A stretch of 64,000 nt of DNA from Nisaea sediminum (GCF_014904705.1 NZ_JACZCQ010000003.1:62001-126000); one strand, 5' to 3'; shown: positions 25,313 to 35,410, counted from the first letter of the stretch. Translations and numbers: made by a program. The notes: generated by a model not told the origin, from the letters alone.

Positions 25313-25495
25313 GTCGTCGAGCGAGGCGTTGGTGTAACCGCTCACCCTTTGGAAATCAAGCCCAGATTTCCCCGTCCCTTATGGGAGGAAAAATCTTTTT
25401 TGCGGTTCTTGTAAAAGTCGAAAATAATCGTTCAAGGGAGCCAAGACGGCCGCTCCACGAACCTCAGGTGCCGTCACATAAAACGGGAGGAAATC

Positions 25496-26554
25496 ATGAG
25501 AAATATTGCAATCGGCGCGCTGTTTCTGGCGGGCGCGGTAGCGTTCGCCGGCGGAGCCAGGGCGGAATGCACGCCTGAGAACTGGAAAGATTGTGCAGGC
25601 AAGCCATGGGTCGACGGCACCAATATGGAAACGCCGCTCGGCGCGAAATGGTGGCCGAACGCGCTCTGGGGCGCCGGCGACGAGGCCGGCTCGACGAACT
25701 GGTACACCAAGCCCGAGGTGATCATGCGGGCAATGGCCCAGGTGAAAACCGGCAAGACCATGAAGCTGGGCCATCCCTATACGGCTGACATGCCGCTCTT
25801 CGGCGCACGCAAGTTCTCTCTCCGCATTCCCGGCGCGCCGACCGGCGGGGCCTTCGGCAGCAACCAGGTCATGTGGAACGACGAGTTCCTCGCGACCGAG
25901 ATCGGACAAGTCGGCACTCAGTTCGACGGCCTCGGACATATCGGCGTGAATATCGGCAAGGGCGGCAACAAGAGCGAGATGCGCTGGTACAACGGCGTGA
26001 CCGCGGAGGAAATGATCACGCCCTACGGCCTGACCAAAAACGGCGTCGAGAAGCTGCATCCGATCGTCGCCCGCGGCATCCTGCTCGACATCGCAGCAGT
26101 GCGCGGGGTCGACTCCATGGCCAAGGGCGAGGAAATCACCATGGCCGACGTCCAGGCCGCCCTGAAGAAGCAGGGCATGGAGGGCTTCCAGTTCGCCGAG
26201 GGCGATGCGATCATCTTCCGCACCGGCTGGGAGAAGCATTGGGGTAATCCCGCCGTCTTCAACGACGGCTGCCCCGGCATCGGCATGGAGGTCGCGCGCT
26301 GGGTCGCCGAGGATGTGAAAGCGGGTGTCACCGGAGCCGACACCTGGCCGGTCGACGCGGTGCCGAATCCGGATCCGGGCTGCGTCTTCTGCGTCCATAC
26401 CTACCTGCAGACGCGGCACGGGATCGTGAATCAGGAGAACATGAAACTCTCCGAACTTGCGGCCGCGGGCATCTATCTGTTCGCCTATATCTACTCGCCG
26501 ACCCCGGTCGCCGGTGCGACGGGATCGATGGGCGCTCCGATCGCGATCTATTGA
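25496..26554 (+). CDS. exported cyclase-family (kynurenine formamidase-like) protein
   Basis: 352 residues with a signal peptide (about 1-23, GARA-EC). The fold is that of the cyclase/KynB family of metal-dependent hydrolases. The usual HxGTHxDxxxH metal motif appears as QVGTQFDGLGH, so two of the His are Gln; this form occurs in a larger subgroup acting on other substrates. Other marks are GWEKHWG, MEVARWVAEDV and HTYLQTRHGIVNQENM. Substrate unknown. A bidirectional terminator separates it from recJ. Confidence 0.85.
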   Translation: MRNIAIGALFLAGAVAFAGGARAECTPENWKDCAGKPWVDGTNMETPLGAKWWPNALWGAGDEAGSTNWYTKPEVIMRAMAQVKTGKTMKLGHPYTADMPLFGARKFSLRIPGAPTGGAFGSNQVMWNDEFLATEIGQVGTQFDGLGHIGVNIGKGGNKSEMRWYNGVTAEEMITPYGLTKNGVEKLHPIVARGILLDIAAVRGVDSMAKGEEITMADVQAALKKQGMEGFQFAEGDAIIFRTGWEKHWGNPAVFNDGCPGIGMEVARWVAEDVKAGVTGADTWPVDAVPNPDPGCVFCVHTYLQTRHGIVNQENMKLSELAAAGIYLFAYIYSPTPVAGATGSMGAPIAIY

Positions 26555-26578
26555 AACTATCCGGACTCTCAATCGGGA

Positions 26579-26608
26579 CGGCGCCCCTCAGGGCGCCGTT
26601 TCCGTTTT
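26579..26608. terminator. terminator between cyclase gene and recJ
   Basis: CGGCGCCC-ctca-GGGCGCCG followed on the plus strand by TTTCCGTTTT. It lies 25 bp after the cyclase stop and 16 bp before the convergent recJ stop. Confidence 0.75.
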
Positions 26609-26620
26609 GGAGGAAGGCTG

Positions 26621-28396
26621 TCAGCCGACCTCGGCCGCGTCGTCTATCAGGATCTGAACGTCACTCCGCCCGTTCCAGTCGTCGGGCCGAAGATGACCCG
26701 CGACATGGATCGGCCGCCCGGAGCTCTTCATCAGGGCCGGTCCGAGCTCGCTCTCCAGTGCCCGAAAGGCAATCCCCTTCACGCGCCGACCGTCGGCGCC
26801 TGAGAAGATGCAGCGCACATGGCCGGTCCCAACCTCACGCACATCGACGACGCGGACGTCCGTCAGCACGAAACGCGGTTCCGAATTTCCGGCGCCGAAC
26901 GGGCCGACTTTCTGGATCGTGTCTGCCAGATCCCGGCTCGCTCCGCCAGCGGCCAGGGGTGCATCGACGGAAAGCGTGGGAACGATCGGCTCACCTTCAA
27001 GCTCGCTGTGGATCCGTTCCCCGAGAAAGGTACGAAACGCGTCGAGCTTTCCGGCTTCGACCGTGAACCCCGCCGCCATCGCGTGTCCGCCGCCAGCGAC
27101 CAGCAGCCCCGCCTGGTGGGCAGCGATCACCGCCGGTCCGAGCGATACGCCCGGCACGGAACGGCCGGACCCTTTGCCGATAGCCCCGTCGAGCGCGACG
27201 ACGCAGGCCGGGCGGTCATAGCGTTCCTTCAGCCGACCGGCGACGATGCCGATCACCCCCGGATGCCAGCCCTCGCCCGCCACCACGATAACCGGAAGAT
27301 CCTCCGGCTGCTCCGCGGCCAGGGCCTCCGCTTGGGCGAGCACCTGCGCTTCGATCTCTCGGCGCTCTGCATTGAATCGCTCGAGTTCGGCGGCGAGGCT
27401 CCCGGCCTCCGCGTCCGAGTCCGTCAGCAACAGGCGCGCGCCGAGGTCGCTCTTGCCGACGCGTCCGCCCGCATTGACGCGGGGGCCGAGCACATATCCG
27501 AGATGATAGGGTTCCGGACGGGCATCGACCCCGGCGACGTCTGAAAGCGCGACGATGCCCTTGTTGCCGCGCTGGGCCATGACCTTCAGTCCCTGAATCA
27601 CGAAAGCCCGGTTAAGACCTTTCAGGGGCACCACGTCACAGACCGTTCCAAGCGCGACCAGATCGAGCAGGTGCAGCAGGTTGGGCTCGCGCTTGCCGGA
27701 GAAGAACCCGCTTTCGCGCAGCGCGCGGTTGAGCGCGACCGTGACCAGAAAGGTGACACCGCAGGCCGCCAGATGGCCGAGCGCGCCGTCCTCGTCGATC
27801 CGGTTCGGATTGACCACGGCGACGGCCTTCGGCAGCTCCGGCTCCGCCATGTGGTGATCGACGACAATCACCTCGAGGCCCGCCGCGGCCGCTTCGCTCA
27901 GCGGCTCGTAAGCGGTTACCCCGCAATCGAGCGTCACGACGATTTTCGCGCCCTGCTCTTGCAGTTTCAGAAGTGCGGGCGTGTTCGGTCCGTAACCTTC
28001 CTCGATTCGGTCCGGAACGTGAAGCAAAGGGTCCACGCCGATCCAGCGCAGATAGCGGATCAGGATCGCCGCCGAGGTCGCACCGTCAACGTCGTAATCG
28101 GAAAAGACTGCGATCCGCTCACCGTCCCGTATTGCGCGGACGAGCCGCGCGATACAGGTGTCCATGTCCCTGAGCACGCCCGGATCGGGCATCAGTGATT
28201 TCAGGGTCGGATCGAGGAAACTCTCGACCTCGTCGAGACCGATTTGGCGCGCGGCGATCAGGCGTCCGACCAGCTCCGGAAAGCCGAAGCGCTGGGCAAT
28301 CGCGAGACCGATGCGTTCGGTCTCGGGATCGATGCCATGCCGTGCGACCCAGCGTTTGCCGGTGAAGGACCGTTCGACGCCGAGGAAGCTCTTCAC
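26621..28396 (-). CDS. recJ: single-stranded-DNA-specific exonuclease RecJ
   Basis: 591 residues, normal for RecJ, a 5'-3' ssDNA exonuclease used in recombination and mismatch repair. DHH phosphoesterase motifs are SDYDVDGATSAA (about 99-110) and VVDHHMAEPE (DHH at 180-182). The DHHA1 part carries GGGHAMAAGFT. It lies 5 bp after glpX on the same strand. The run hom, glpX, recJ is a common order in Rhodospirillales, so one transcript is likely. Confidence 0.96.
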   Translation of the reverse strand: MKSFLGVERSFTGKRWVARHGIDPETERIGLAIAQRFGFPELVGRLIAARQIGLDEVESFLDPTLKSLMPDPGVLRDMDTCIARLVRAIRDGERIAVFSDYDVDGATSAAILIRYLRWIGVDPLLHVPDRIEEGYGPNTPALLKLQEQGAKIVVTLDCGVTAYEPLSEAAAAGLEVIVVDHHMAEPELPKAVAVVNPNRIDEDGALGHLAACGVTFLVTVALNRALRESGFFSGKREPNLLHLLDLVALGTVCDVVPLKGLNRAFVIQGLKVMAQRGNKGIVALSDVAGVDARPEPYHLGYVLGPRVNAGGRVGKSDLGARLLLTDSDAEAGSLAAELERFNAERREIEAQVLAQAEALAAEQPEDLPVIVVAGEGWHPGVIGIVAGRLKERYDRPACVVALDGAIGKGSGRSVPGVSLGPAVIAAHQAGLLVAGGGHAMAAGFTVEAGKLDAFRTFLGERIHSELEGEPIVPTLSVDAPLAAGGASRDLADTIQKVGPFGAGNSEPRFVLTDVRVVDVREVGTGHVRCIFSGADGRRVKGIAFRALESELGPALMKSSGRPIHVAGHLRPDDWNGRSDVQILIDDAAEVG

Positions 28397-28401
28397 GGCA
28401 C

Positions 28402-29406
28402 TCAGTTCGGGTCGAAACCGGTTGCGGCGGACTTGCGTGTCCAGTCGTGATGCGCCTCGATGGTCCGGACCGTACCGGTCTTGGAGCGCATGACGATCGA
28501 GTGCGTGAAGGCGCCGCCCGGGAACTTGCGCACGCCGCGCAGCATGGTGCCGGTCGTCACGCCGGTGGCGGCGAACATCACGTCGCCGTTGGCGAGGTCC
28601 AGCAGACCGTACTTGCGGTCGAGATCGGTGATCCCGAGACGGTGCGCCCGGCCCTTCTCGTCGTCGTTGCGGAAAAGCAGGCGACCCTGCATCTGGCCGC
28701 CGATGCAGCGCAGCGCGGCCGCCGCCAGCACACCTTCCGGCGCCCCGCCGGAGCCCATATACATATCGACGCCGCTCATCGGCTGGGAGGTTGCGATCAC
28801 GCCGGAGACGTCACCGTCGGAGATCAACATGATGCGGGCACCGGCGGCACGCACCTGGGCGATCAGCTCGCTGTGGCGCGGACGGTCGAGAATGCAGACC
28901 ACGAGATCCTCGATCGCCATGTTCTTCGCCTTGGCGAGATTGGTCAGGTTCTCGAGCACGGTATTGTCGAGATCGACCACACCTTCCGGCAGGTCGCCAC
29001 CGACCGCAATCTTATCCATGTAGACGTCCGGAGCGTTCAGGAAGCCGCCCTCGTTCGCCATGGCGACGACCGCAAGCGCGTTCGGACCTCCCTTCGCAGT
29101 GATCGTGGTGCCTTCCAGCGGATCGAGCGCGATGTCGATCTTCGGACCGCCCTTGCCGACCTTCTCGCCGATATAGAGCATCGGCGCCTCGTCGCGCTCG
29201 CCCTCGCCGATCACGACAGTACCGTCGATATCGAGATTGTTGAGCGCGTTCCGCATGGCGTCGACCGCGGCCTGATCCGCTTCCTTCTCGTCGCCGCGTC
29301 CCATCAGGCGCGAAGCGGCGAGCGCCGCCGCTTCCGTCACTCGCACCAGCTCAAGTGCGAGATTCCGGTCCATGGTCAGCGCGCCCCGGGTTTCCTTGTC
29401 GGCCAT
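28402..29406 (-). CDS. glpX: class II fructose-1,6-bisphosphatase GlpX
   Basis: 334 residues. It dephosphorylates fructose-1,6-bisphosphate (gluconeogenesis); some family members also take sedoheptulose-1,7-bisphosphate. Visible motifs are GEGERDEAPML, LDPLEGTT (metal site) and MYMGSGGAPEGVLAAAALRC. AAAGGAC precedes the start. It is the middle gene of the hom-glpX-recJ run; the gap to hom is 62 bp and to recJ 5 bp. Confidence 0.97.
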   Translation of the reverse strand: MADKETRGALTMDRNLALELVRVTEAAALAASRLMGRGDEKEADQAAVDAMRNALNNLDIDGTVVIGEGERDEAPMLYIGEKVGKGGPKIDIALDPLEGTTITAKGGPNALAVVAMANEGGFLNAPDVYMDKIAVGGDLPEGVVDLDNTVLENLTNLAKAKNMAIEDLVVCILDRPRHSELIAQVRAAGARIMLISDGDVSGVIATSQPMSGVDMYMGSGGAPEGVLAAAALRCIGGQMQGRLLFRNDDEKGRAHRLGITDLDRKYGLLDLANGDVMFAATGVTTGTMLRGVRKFPGGAFTHSIVMRSKTGTVRTIEAHHDWTRKSAATGFDPN

Positions 29407-29468
29407 TGCAGTGTCCTTTGTTCTTCTGTCTCAGTGCGTTCCCTGCCGGAAGCGATGCCGGCAAGGAG

Positions 29469-30758
29469 TTAAAACTCTTCAATTCGGATCAGTCGCGGCT
29501 CTTCCGTCACGGCGTCCAGCCTGGCGAGTTCCTCGATCGAGGCCCTGATCTGAAGTTCCGGCGTCTCGTGCGTGGTGAGAACCAGCGGCACCGGCTCCTC
29601 CGGGTTGCGCACGCGCTGGATCATCGCCTCGACTGAGACGCCATGATCGCGGAAGACAGCCGTTACGTCGGCCAGCACGCCCGGGCGGTCGATCACCATC
29701 AGACGCAGATAGTAGCAGCTGGAAAGAGCCGAAACGGGGGCCGTACGCGCCGGAGAGAGCTGGCTCGAATGCAGACCGAAGACCGGAACCTTGCGGTTCG
29801 CGGCAAGGTCGATCACGTCGGCGAGCACGGCGGAAGCGGTCGGCCCCGCCCCCGCGCCGCGCCCGTAGGATAGTGTCGTGCCGACCGCATTGCCCTCGGC
29901 GACGACGGCGTTGAAGACACCCTCGACCTGACCAATCGGTGTATCCGCCTTGACCATGCAGGGATGGACGCGTTGCTGCACGCCGTCCCCGGTTTGCTCG
30001 GCGATGCCGAGCAGCTTGATCCGGTAGCCGAGTTCCTCGGCGAAAGAAATATCGAGCGGCGAGACATGCCGGATGCCCTCGACATGCACATTCTCGAAAT
30101 CGACGTGATGGCCGAAGGCCAGCGCTGAAAGAATCGCCAACTTGTGCGCGGCATCGATGCCGTCGACGTCGAAGGACGGATCGGCTTCGGCGTACCCAAG
30201 GCGCTGTGCGTCGGCGAGCACGTCCTCGAAAGCGCGCCCGGTCTCACGCATCACCGTCATGATGTAATTACACGTGCCATTGAGGATCCCGTAGATCCGT
30301 CCGATACGGTTGCCGGCAAAGCCCTCACGCACCGATTTGATGATCGGGATACCGCCCGCGACCGCGGCTTCGTAGCCGAGTCCGACATCGTGCGTTTCGC
30401 AGAGTTCGGCGATTTCCGAACCGTGATGGGCAATCAGCGCCTTATTCGCGGTGACCACCGATTTTCCGGAACGGACCGCACCGAGCACGAGGTCGTAAGC
30501 GACTCCTTCGGATCCCCCGATCAGCTCCAGCACGCAATCCACATCGTCCCGCGACGCGAGCGCCGCCGCATCCTCGACCCAGTCCACTCCGGAAAGATCG
30601 ACACCCCGGTCACGGCTCCGGTCGCGCGCCGACACCGCCGTGATCACCACCGGCCGGCCTGCTCGGGCGGCCAGAAGCTCGGCATCCGTCATCAGAATGC
30701 GCGCGGTCTCCGCCCCGACGGTTCCAAGTCCCGCGATCGCCACTCTAAACGGTTGCAT
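29469..30758 (-). CDS. hom: homoserine dehydrogenase
   Basis: 429 residues from the ATG at 30758, with AGGGGG ahead of it. It reduces aspartate semialdehyde to homoserine for Thr and Met synthesis. The NAD(P) site is VAIAGLGTVGAETARIL, the catalytic core has YEAAVAGGIPIIKSVREG and GILNGTCNYIMT, and a C-terminal ACT domain (about 345-429, YYLRLMVIDRPGVLADVTAVF) should give feedback control by threonine. It heads the hom-glpX-recJ run. Confidence 0.96.
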   Translation of the reverse strand: MQPFRVAIAGLGTVGAETARILMTDAELLAARAGRPVVITAVSARDRSRDRGVDLSGVDWVEDAAALASRDDVDCVLELIGGSEGVAYDLVLGAVRSGKSVVTANKALIAHHGSEIAELCETHDVGLGYEAAVAGGIPIIKSVREGFAGNRIGRIYGILNGTCNYIMTVMRETGRAFEDVLADAQRLGYAEADPSFDVDGIDAAHKLAILSALAFGHHVDFENVHVEGIRHVSPLDISFAEELGYRIKLLGIAEQTGDGVQQRVHPCMVKADTPIGQVEGVFNAVVAEGNAVGTTLSYGRGAGAGPTASAVLADVIDLAANRKVPVFGLHSSQLSPARTAPVSALSSCYYLRLMVIDRPGVLADVTAVFRDHGVSVEAMIQRVRNPEEPVPLVLTTHETPELQIRASIEELARLDAVTEEPRLIRIEEF

Positions 30759-30827
30759 GAATGCGTCCCCCTGCCGGAGCTGCCGCCGTCCGGCTCCCAC
30801 GCCGGCGGTTCCGCCCCGCATCTATAT

Positions 30828-30860
30828 CGAAAAGTCCTTCACGACCCTGCGTGAAGGACT
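30828..30860 (-). terminator. Rho-independent terminator after OmpA-like lipoprotein gene
   Basis: On the minus strand AGTCCTTCACG and CGTGAAGGACT form a perfect 11-bp stem with a 6-nt loop, followed by TTTCG. It lies 28 bp after the OmpA-like gene's stop and 70 bp before the hom start. Confidence 0.8.
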
Positions 30861-30888
30861 CGCTTTGTTACCTTGTCCCCTGCGCGGG

Positions 30889-32148
30889 TCAATAGATGAG
30901 ATAAATCTCGGCCCGGCGGTTTTCCGCTTCTCCGGCGGGCATGGCCTCGGAGGAGAGCGGCTGGCTGTCGCCGACCGCCAGCACCGAAATGCGTTCGGAC
31001 GGCGCGCCCGCATTGATCAGGGCCTCGGCCACAGCGTTCGCACGTTGCAGCGACATCTCGAAATTCACCAGCTTGTGCTCGAACGGATCCATGTTGCGGG
31101 TTCGGCTCGAGGCGTGGCCCACGATCTCCACCGTCGCGTTGTAGTCCCGAATCAAAGGCACCAACTCGCGGATCACGCCCTGATCCGCGCTCGACAGATT
31201 CGCCGAGCCATTGGAGAACCGGATCACGCCCGCTTGGTACGAGCCGCCCTGCCCCCCCTGATAATCAACGAAGGCACCCGGTAGCGCGCTTTCATCGACA
31301 ATCACGCTGGGATCGCCGAAATTGAAATCACCTGACGGCGGCGGGGTCAGCGCAACGCTGTCGGAACCGGCTTGCGGAAGCGGAGCCTGGACCGGTTCGG
31401 AAACCGGCTCCGCCGGAGCCGGAACCGAGGCGACCTGGGCGGCCTCGGCCTGCGGCGCTTCGGCCTGAACGGGCTGCTGCGGCGAACTTATGTCACTCGC
31501 CGTCTCGGTCGTCGCCGGCTCCGATCTGCTCGCGCTCCGAACCGCACGTTGGCTCACCATGTCCGACGGAGCGACGGGACTGCCGGTCCGAGTGACCGGA
31601 TCGCCGACCTGCGCATTGGTCACTGCGCGGTCTCCGGCGGACGTGGGTGCCGGGGCATTCGGCCAGAGACTCGAACGCGATGCTGTCTGCGCCACCTGGG
31701 AGGTCGTTGTTGCGGCCGGAGGAGGAGCGATCTGCCGAGTCGCCTCGTCGGTCGAGGTCATGCGGACCGGTTTGATCGGTTCCGGCTCCACGGGAGCGGC
31801 GGCCGGTACGGACGGCTGGGCCGCCGCGTCGCTGACCACAGGCGCCACCTTGCTATCGTCATACTGGGCATTCTCACGGTCCGCCACCAGTTGCTCACGG
31901 ATCGCCGCGCGGTCGGCGCTCGACGTGTTCGGTGCCGGCTTGTCCGGTACCGAGGCGACGTTCGGATAGGTCCCGGTGTCGCCGGTCTTGGCGGAATCGT
32001 CTTCCTCGAACCAGCTGCCGACGGCCTCGGTTGACTTCTCGTACCATTCCACAGGATTGAGCGCGTCGGGCACCGACGAGCAACCGCCTAACAACAGGGT
32101 TAGGGCGGTGGCAAAAAACAAGGCCTGTGTTCGGCGATCTCTATTCAT
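30889..32148 (-). CDS. OmpA-family lipoprotein with long Pro/Ala linker
   Basis: About 419 residues from the ATG at 32148. A lipoprotein signal ends in LLLGGC, with Cys23 as the lipid site. A 250-residue low-complexity Pro/Ala/Ser/Glu region follows, then an OmpA/Pal-like peptidoglycan-binding domain (about 310-419) with EIVGHASSRTRNM and SLQRANAVAEALI, ending ENRRAEIYLIY. It should tether the outer membrane to the cell wall. The gene is divergent from phaC. Confidence 0.92.
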   Translation of the reverse strand: MNRDRRTQALFFATALTLLLGGCSSVPDALNPVEWYEKSTEAVGSWFEEDDSAKTGDTGTYPNVASVPDKPAPNTSSADRAAIREQLVADRENAQYDDSKVAPVVSDAAAQPSVPAAAPVEPEPIKPVRMTSTDEATRQIAPPPAATTTSQVAQTASRSSLWPNAPAPTSAGDRAVTNAQVGDPVTRTGSPVAPSDMVSQRAVRSASRSEPATTETASDISSPQQPVQAEAPQAEAAQVASVPAPAEPVSEPVQAPLPQAGSDSVALTPPPSGDFNFGDPSVIVDESALPGAFVDYQGGQGGSYQAGVIRFSNGSANLSSADQGVIRELVPLIRDYNATVEIVGHASSRTRNMDPFEHKLVNFEMSLQRANAVAEALINAGAPSERISVLAVGDSQPLSSEAMPAGEAENRRAEIYLIY

Positions 32149-32354
32149 TTCCATCTTCCCTCAGCAAGCCGCCCCCAAACATCGACGGCGCAACGGAGTT
32201 CGCTGATCTGTCCGCCGTCGGATTTACCATAGAAGATTGGCGAAACACAGTTTCCTATGCGCCAATCGGTCGCCGATTCTTGGATTTGCAACATAAGCAC
32301 CCTACAACTCATACTGTTCTCGTCGACCGTCACCTGCAAAGAGTGGGGAGTGGA

Positions 32355-34154
32355 ATGCCCGAGCCCTCGGAGGAGCATAAGCAAATCGACCCGGTTGAAT
32401 TCGCCGCCACCATGCAGGACATCGCCGCGCGTTCGCAGAAGCTCGTCGCCGAATTCCTCGACAAGCAGAAGGAAGAAGGCGGGCTTGCCGATCCGGATCC
32501 GATGCATGTGACCGATGCCTTCGTCGCCTTCACCAACCAGCTCATGAACAATCCGGCGAAAGTCGTTCAGGCCCAGTTCGATCTCTGGAAGGGCTATATG
32601 GACATCTGGAACCGGTCCGCGCAGCGCTGGTTCGGTGGAGAGTCCGAGCCCGCCGTCAAGGCCGACGGCGGAGACCGCCGGTTTCGGGACGAAGCCTGGG
32701 AAGAGAACGTCGTCTTCGACTTCATAAAGCAGAGCTACCTGCTGACCTCGCGCTGGACGCAGGATCTTGTGGCCGAGACAGAAGGCCTGGATCCGAAGAC
32801 CAAGAAGAAGGTCGACTTCTATACTAGGCAGTTCGTCGATGCGATGGCGCCGACGAATTTCGTGATGACCAATCCCGAAGTGCTGCGCACGACGTTCGAG
32901 ACGAACGGCGACAACCTCGTGCACGGATTGCAGAACCTGCTGGAGGACTTGGAGCGCGGCAAAGGCAAGCTCGCCATCCGCATGACCGATCCGGAGGCCT
33001 TCGAGGTCGGCGGGAATATCGCCACCGCCCCCGGCAAGGTGGTCTACCAGAACGACCTGATGCAGCTGATCCAGTACGCGCCGACCACCGAAGAGGTCTA
33101 TCGCCGCCCGCTGTTGATCGTTCCGCCGTGGATCAACAAGTTCTATATCCTCGATCTCAGGGAAAAGAACTCCTTCATCCGCTGGGCGGTTTCGGAAGGC
33201 TTCACGGTCTTCGTCGTCTCCTGGGTCAATCCGGACGAGCATCTCAGCCGCAAATCCTTCGACGACTACATGCTCGAGGGGCCGATCGCGGCGCTCGGCG
33301 CGATCGAGCAGGCGACGGGGGAGAAGGAAGCGAACGTCATCGGCTACTGCATCGGCGGCACGCTGATGGCGGCCACCCTTGCCCACATGACGGCGAAGGG
33401 AGACGACCGGTTCAAGTCGGTCACCTTCTTCACCACGATGGTCGATTTCGAGGAAGCGGGAGAGCTCGGCGTCTTCATCGACGAAGCGCAGCTCGCCTCG
33501 CTCGAGGAGAAGATGAACAAGCGCGGCTATCTCGACGGCGCCGAGATGGCCAATACCTTCAACATGCTGCGCGCGAACGACCTGATCTGGTCCTTCGTCG
33601 TGAACAATTACCTGCTCGGCAAGGACCCGTTCCCGTTCGACCTGCTCTACTGGAACTCGGATTCCACCCGGATGCCGGCCGTCATGCACAGCTTCTATCT
33701 GCGCAAGATGTATCAGGAGAACAAACTGGTTGAGCCGGGCGCCCTCACGCTCGCCGGAACGCCGATCGACCTGACCACGATCAAGACTCCGGCCTTCATC
33801 CTGTCGACAAAGGAAGACCATATCGCGCCCTGGAAATCGACCTACCGGGCGACGCAGATCTATTCCGGCCCCATCAAGTTCTGCCTCGCCGGCTCCGGCC
33901 ATATCGCAGGTGTGGTCAACCCGCCGAGCGACAAGCCGAAATATGGTTTCTACAGCAACAGCCGGAAGCCCAAGACGCCCGAGAAATGGCTTGAGGGCGC
34001 CACTTACAATGAAGGCTCATGGTGGCCGGAATGGGCGAAATGGATCTCGCGCCACGGCGGCGGAAAGGTTCCGGCGCGCGTACCGGGAGATCGCCAGCTG
34101 GAAGTGATCGAGGATGCCCCCGGCAGCTACGTCAAGCTGAAGGCGAAGGACTGA
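32355..34154 (+). CDS. phaC: class I poly(3-hydroxyalkanoate) synthase
   Basis: 599 residues from the ATG at 32355 (GGGGAG upstream); the frame start at 32127 overlaps the divergent gene. It polymerises short-chain hydroxyacyl-CoA into storage granules. The alpha/beta hydrolase core has the lipase-like box GYCIGG with nucleophile Cys332, the Asp in TKEDHIAPW and the His in GSGHIAGV. The PhaC N-terminal domain (about 90-260) is present. No phaA, phaB or phasin gene lies next to it. Confidence 0.96.
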   Translation: MPEPSEEHKQIDPVEFAATMQDIAARSQKLVAEFLDKQKEEGGLADPDPMHVTDAFVAFTNQLMNNPAKVVQAQFDLWKGYMDIWNRSAQRWFGGESEPAVKADGGDRRFRDEAWEENVVFDFIKQSYLLTSRWTQDLVAETEGLDPKTKKKVDFYTRQFVDAMAPTNFVMTNPEVLRTTFETNGDNLVHGLQNLLEDLERGKGKLAIRMTDPEAFEVGGNIATAPGKVVYQNDLMQLIQYAPTTEEVYRRPLLIVPPWINKFYILDLREKNSFIRWAVSEGFTVFVVSWVNPDEHLSRKSFDDYMLEGPIAALGAIEQATGEKEANVIGYCIGGTLMAATLAHMTAKGDDRFKSVTFFTTMVDFEEAGELGVFIDEAQLASLEEKMNKRGYLDGAEMANTFNMLRANDLIWSFVVNNYLLGKDPFPFDLLYWNSDSTRMPAVMHSFYLRKMYQENKLVEPGALTLAGTPIDLTTIKTPAFILSTKEDHIAPWKSTYRATQIYSGPIKFCLAGSGHIAGVVNPPSDKPKYGFYSNSRKPKTPEKWLEGATYNEGSWWPEWAKWISRHGGGKVPARVPGDRQLEVIEDAPGSYVKLKAKD

Positions 34155-34441
34155 TCGCATCGCAACCTGGTTGCAGATCTAAACGCTCGATAAGCCGTAA
34201 GTAGTTCACACTAGAGACGGGCCAGCGGTGGATGTGAAAAAAGTCACAGCAAACCCATTCCTCCCTCGGCCCGGGGATTAACCATATACATTCATATTTT
34301 TGAATAAATTACCGTTTGCGATCGCAGAATCGCGAGCAGCCCAAGCCAAAAATAAACCTCAAATGCAAAACGAAAAATCTTGATCAATACTTAAGGTCAA
34401 ACACACATATCACTTACCGTTCGCTTCGGAATGAGGGTGAT

Positions 34442-35398
34442 ATGGATAACGATCTTAAAGACGAAATGCTCTTCAACCTCGATGATTATGCCAGCCTTGC
34501 CCATCGGGGCCGAGGCCGGGACGACGACGAAGATCATGGCTCCAATCGCGGGCGTGGAAACGGGCATGACGACGATGACGACAGCGTCAGCGCCGATGAC
34601 GGCGACGACAGTGTGTCTTCCGGCGAAACCGGCTCCTTCATAGACGCCGTAGACGAGGACGACTTTGCCGACGTGTCCTGGCTTCCGCCGGGACTTCGCG
34701 ATGGCTTGCCCGGGCATTTCGGTGACGGCGTGCTGCCTCCGGGACATGGCGGATCGGTTCCTCCGGGACAGTTGCGTCGTCACTCAGGTAGCGACGACGA
34801 CGACACCCTCAGCGGCGATGCCGGAGATGATTCCCTTGAGGGCGGGTTCGGCAACGATACGCTGTCCGGCGGTGACGGGAACGACAGCATCGACGGCGGC
34901 GACGACTCCATCAGCGGCGACGGCGACGACATCGTCTACGGTAACAGCGGAGAGGACACGATCCTCGGCGGCGATGGCGGCGATCTGCTGTTCGGCGGCC
35001 GCGACGACGACAGGCTTTACGGAAACGCCGGCAATGACACGATGGCGGGCAACGCGGGCGACGACGCTCTGCACGGTGGCCAGGGAGACGATGTCCTGTT
35101 CGGCGGCGCAGGCAACGATGCCCTGAACGGTGGAGCCGGAAACGACATTCTTGCCGGCGGTGCCGACAGGGATCTCTTTGTTTTCGAGGGCGAGTCCGGC
35201 AACGACGTCATCATGGATTTCGACGCGGCCTCCGACGATATCGCAATCGCGGCATCGACAGGGACCACCAGCTTCGAGACAATGCAGGTCACGGGCAGCG
35301 AAACCGGGACGTCGCTGACGCTGGGCAACGGGAGCACCATCCAGCTCGTCGGTGTCGATGCTTCGACCGTGAATGCTGACGGCTTCATTTTCTTCTAG
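34442..35398 (+). CDS. RTX (hemolysin-type calcium-binding repeat) protein
   Basis: 318 residues from the ATG at 34442, with GAGGGTG ahead of it. Residues 20-75 are very Asp-rich, then a Pro/Gly stretch with LPPGL, LPPGH and VPPGQ. About ten GGxGxDxLx-like nonapeptides (about 120-245) form a calcium-binding beta-roll. The C-terminus ends in hydrophobic DGFIFF, as in type I secretion substrates. There is no enzymatic domain and no type I secretion gene in the window. Likely a small secreted or surface calcium-binding protein. Confidence 0.87.
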   Translation: MDNDLKDEMLFNLDDYASLAHRGRGRDDDEDHGSNRGRGNGHDDDDDSVSADDGDDSVSSGETGSFIDAVDEDDFADVSWLPPGLRDGLPGHFGDGVLPPGHGGSVPPGQLRRHSGSDDDDTLSGDAGDDSLEGGFGNDTLSGGDGNDSIDGGDDSISGDGDDIVYGNSGEDTILGGDGGDLLFGGRDDDRLYGNAGNDTMAGNAGDDALHGGQGDDVLFGGAGNDALNGGAGNDILAGGADRDLFVFEGESGNDVIMDFDAASDDIAIAASTGTTSFETMQVTGSETGTSLTLGNGSTIQLVGVDASTVNADGFIFF

Positions 35399-35410
35399 GT
35401 GACGAAGCGT

